A DNA stretch of 64,000 nucleotides from Dallia pectoralis (Eukaryota; Chordata; Actinopteri; Esociformes; Umbridae): positions 6,549,427 to 6,613,426 of the forward strand of contig CM055755.1 in assembly GCA_029465975.1 (NCBI GenBank), in the 5' to 3' direction. A program made the position numbers and the translations under genes. Under the pieces are notes generated by a model. The model did no database searches. It saw only the letters and a list, made by a program, of their open reading frames with translations, and was not told the DNA's origin. This document shows positions 62,108-64,000 of this stretch, one piece after another. How positions within the stretch are numbered: the first letter of the stretch is position 1; the number at the start of each line of letters is the position of its first letter.

Positions 62108-62150
<43 letters not shown>
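61980..62150. repeat. CT-rich microsatellite
   Basis: CTCTCT and CCCTCTCT runs over about 170 bp. Confidence 0.95.
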
Positions 62151-62151
<1 letters not shown>

Positions 62152-62317
62152 ACCGTGTGAAGGTCACGCAATTGATTTTCCTCCCTCTATTCATTTTTCA
62201 AGACCGGCTTTGAAACGTGGGAGCAGACAAAAGCCACCCCGGCCCTCAGCCCCCCCCCCCCAGAGGAGGAGAATGACGAGGAGGCAGGACAATGCCTCCC
62301 CCTCAGGGTGTCGCCTG

Positions 62318-62475
62318 GTCTTCACCGTCTAGTCTTCACTGCCTGGTCTTCACCGTCTAGTCTTCACTGCCTGGTCTTCACCGCCTGGTCTTCACCGCCT
62401 GGTCTTCCCCGCCTGGTCTTCACCACTTGGTCTTCTCGCCTGGTCTTCACTGCCTGGTCTTCTCTTCCTGGTCTT
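62318..62475. repeat. 14-bp GCCTGGTCTTCACC minisatellite
   Basis: About 11 units with small length changes. Confidence 0.94.
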
Positions 62476-63249
62476 CACACCACATTCCTCGAGTGGGATT
62501 ACATCCATGGATCACACAAGCCAAGGCCAGAGACGGGATCATCCTATCGGGATTTAGGTTCACAGATTACCCCGCTCTCACTAAAGTCCCGTCCTTGCTT
62601 CAGTCACTAACATCATGTGGACGCTGTGGCCATGCTGGTGACCAGAACTTTAATAATAAATAATTAGCATTTAGTTGAACTTATATTGTAGGGTTTTGAA
62701 AATGAGACAATAATGTTAATGTGTGCTAATATTTACACTCTTTTTGTTGTTGTTGAAAACACCACTGCGATCATCGTCACATTATCATTTGTACAGATAT
62801 CAAAGTCAGTCAAGAACAGCTAGCAATGCTAACGTGAGCCTGTCAAAATCCGATGGACATTGCGCAGAAACAAACAAGCTAGTTAACGTTTCACTGCGGC
62901 TAAAATCAATTTTAACTGTCCAGAAAGGATTAAAAAGGTTTAGCTATTAATTATTAAGCCTGAGTAATGCACTTTAGACCAAAACATCAGTTCCCATTGG
63001 GGAAGCGCTGAGTGGAATTCTCACTTGTCAATCAGCCACAAAAGGAGCGTTCAAAAAAGTATTGTGACGTAATTTGCAATCCAGGAACCGGCCCAACACT
63101 CGCCTGTCTCTAGAGGACAGCTAATGCGCGTGCGATATGCACTCATGTTTTTTTCTGAAGGCTGATGTATAGATTTTAGACATAAAAAATGTATCAATGA
63201 TAAAACATCCTACATGTAGCATGCAGCCATAAGTAGTTCCATTGGGACC
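62476..63249. other. npas1 intron or 5' flank, unique
   Basis: No exon recognised on either strand. Confidence 0.45.
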
Positions 63250-63475
63250 GTTGCTCTATTGGCCATCCGGATCGCTCTATTGGTCCTCCACTGATCGCTC
63301 TATTGGCCATCCGGATCATTCTATTGGCCATCCGGATCGCTCTATTGGTCCTCCACTGATCGCTCTATTGGTCCTCCACTGATCGCTCTATTGGTCATCT
63401 GGATCGCTCTATTGGTCATCTGGATCGCTCTATTGGTCATCTGGATCGCTCTATTGGTCATCCCAATTACTCTAT
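63250..63475. repeat. 21-bp GATCGCTCTATTGGTCATCT minisatellite
   Basis: About 11 units in two variants, ending CATCTG/CATCCG or CCTCCACT. Confidence 0.95.
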
Positions 63476-63739
63476 TTTTCATTGCACATTTACAACTCAC
63501 AATAGCGATGGGATATCATGGGTTTGTTTGGTGGAATACAGATGCCACGTGTAAATATGACTAGCTTGTCTGTAGGCCTATGATATGCAAATATTGACGT
63601 TGAAGGCCCAATCCTTTCAGCTAGGTAATACTTTCTTTTATGAGGACGTTTTCAAGGAATGTTTGGCCAACAAAGACATCAGATCTAACTAGCAGGGAAC
63701 AGGTACAAGTAGCTGTTTGATGTAGCATGCCCATGAAGC

Positions 63740-63930
63740 TAGCTGTAAAGTCATGTTGTAAAGTCATGTTGTAAAGTCATGTCCTAAAGTCATGTCGTAG
63801 AGTATTGTCGTAGAGTCATGTCGTAGAGCAATGTCGTAAAGTCAAGTCGTAAAGTCACGTCGTAAAGTCACGTCGTACAGTCACGTTGTAAAGTCACGTC
63901 GTAAAGTCATGTAGTAAAGTCATGTTGACA
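63740..63930. repeat. 13-bp GTAAAGTCATGTC minisatellite
   Basis: About 15 units with A/G and T/C changes. Confidence 0.94.
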
Positions 63931-64000
63931 GACGTATGCCAAACTCAGTTGCTAGTCAATCAGAGAGCACAGAGATTAAATTAAAATAAAATTAAAATTA

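Overview
This window is vertebrate nuclear DNA, almost certainly from a teleost fish. The genes have small exons with GT-AG introns. The repeats are typical of ray-finned fish: a Tc1/mariner copy of the type common in salmonid and esocid genomes, LINE 3' ends, a tRNA-type SINE fragment, and a very heavy load of CA/GT microsatellites and 10-50 bp minisatellites. By rough tally tandem repeats cover about a fifth of the window. I cannot name the species; a salmoniform or esociform fish would fit.

Three protein genes can be supported. (1) egln2 (HIF prolyl hydroxylase PHD1 type), + strand, five coding exons from 18678 to 30939, 542 residues. It has a candidate TATA-less promoter near 17.5-17.9 kb and a probable noncoding first exon. 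(2) tmem160, + strand, four exons from 34717 to 36007, 214 residues, a small mitochondrial membrane protein. (3) npas1, - strand, nine coding exons from 58224 down to 46296. It covers the end of the bHLH-PAS linker, PAS-A, PAS-B and the C-terminal regulatory region. The bHLH exon(s) are not found in the window and should lie to the right of 64000. tmem160 and npas1 are convergent neighbours, as I recall they are on human chromosome 19q13.3, which supports calling the bHLH-PAS gene npas1 rather than npas3. EGLN2 is on the same human arm but megabases away.

Layout: 1-17.4 kb is gene-poor, with minisatellites and two LINE remnants. 17.4-31 kb is egln2, whose introns 1 and 3 hold large minisatellites. 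31.7-32.5 kb is an internally deleted Tc1 element. 34.7-36.7 kb is tmem160. 37-46 kb is intergenic with long arrays, including a higher-order repeat at 44.98-45.7 kb. 46.3-64 kb is npas1, in whose introns simple repeats alternate with short unique islands rich in homeodomain-, POU- and TCF-like motifs, which look like candidate enhancers.

I found no operon, CRISPR, phage, toxin or other prokaryotic-type system, and no convincing new protein system. The most interesting signals are structural: an npas1 intron that is about 86% GT repeat, minisatellites that carry splice-site-like motifs in gene sense, a higher-order repeat, a cluster of hypoxia-response-type cores upstream of egln2, and CTCF-like motifs in boundary-type orientation around tmem160.
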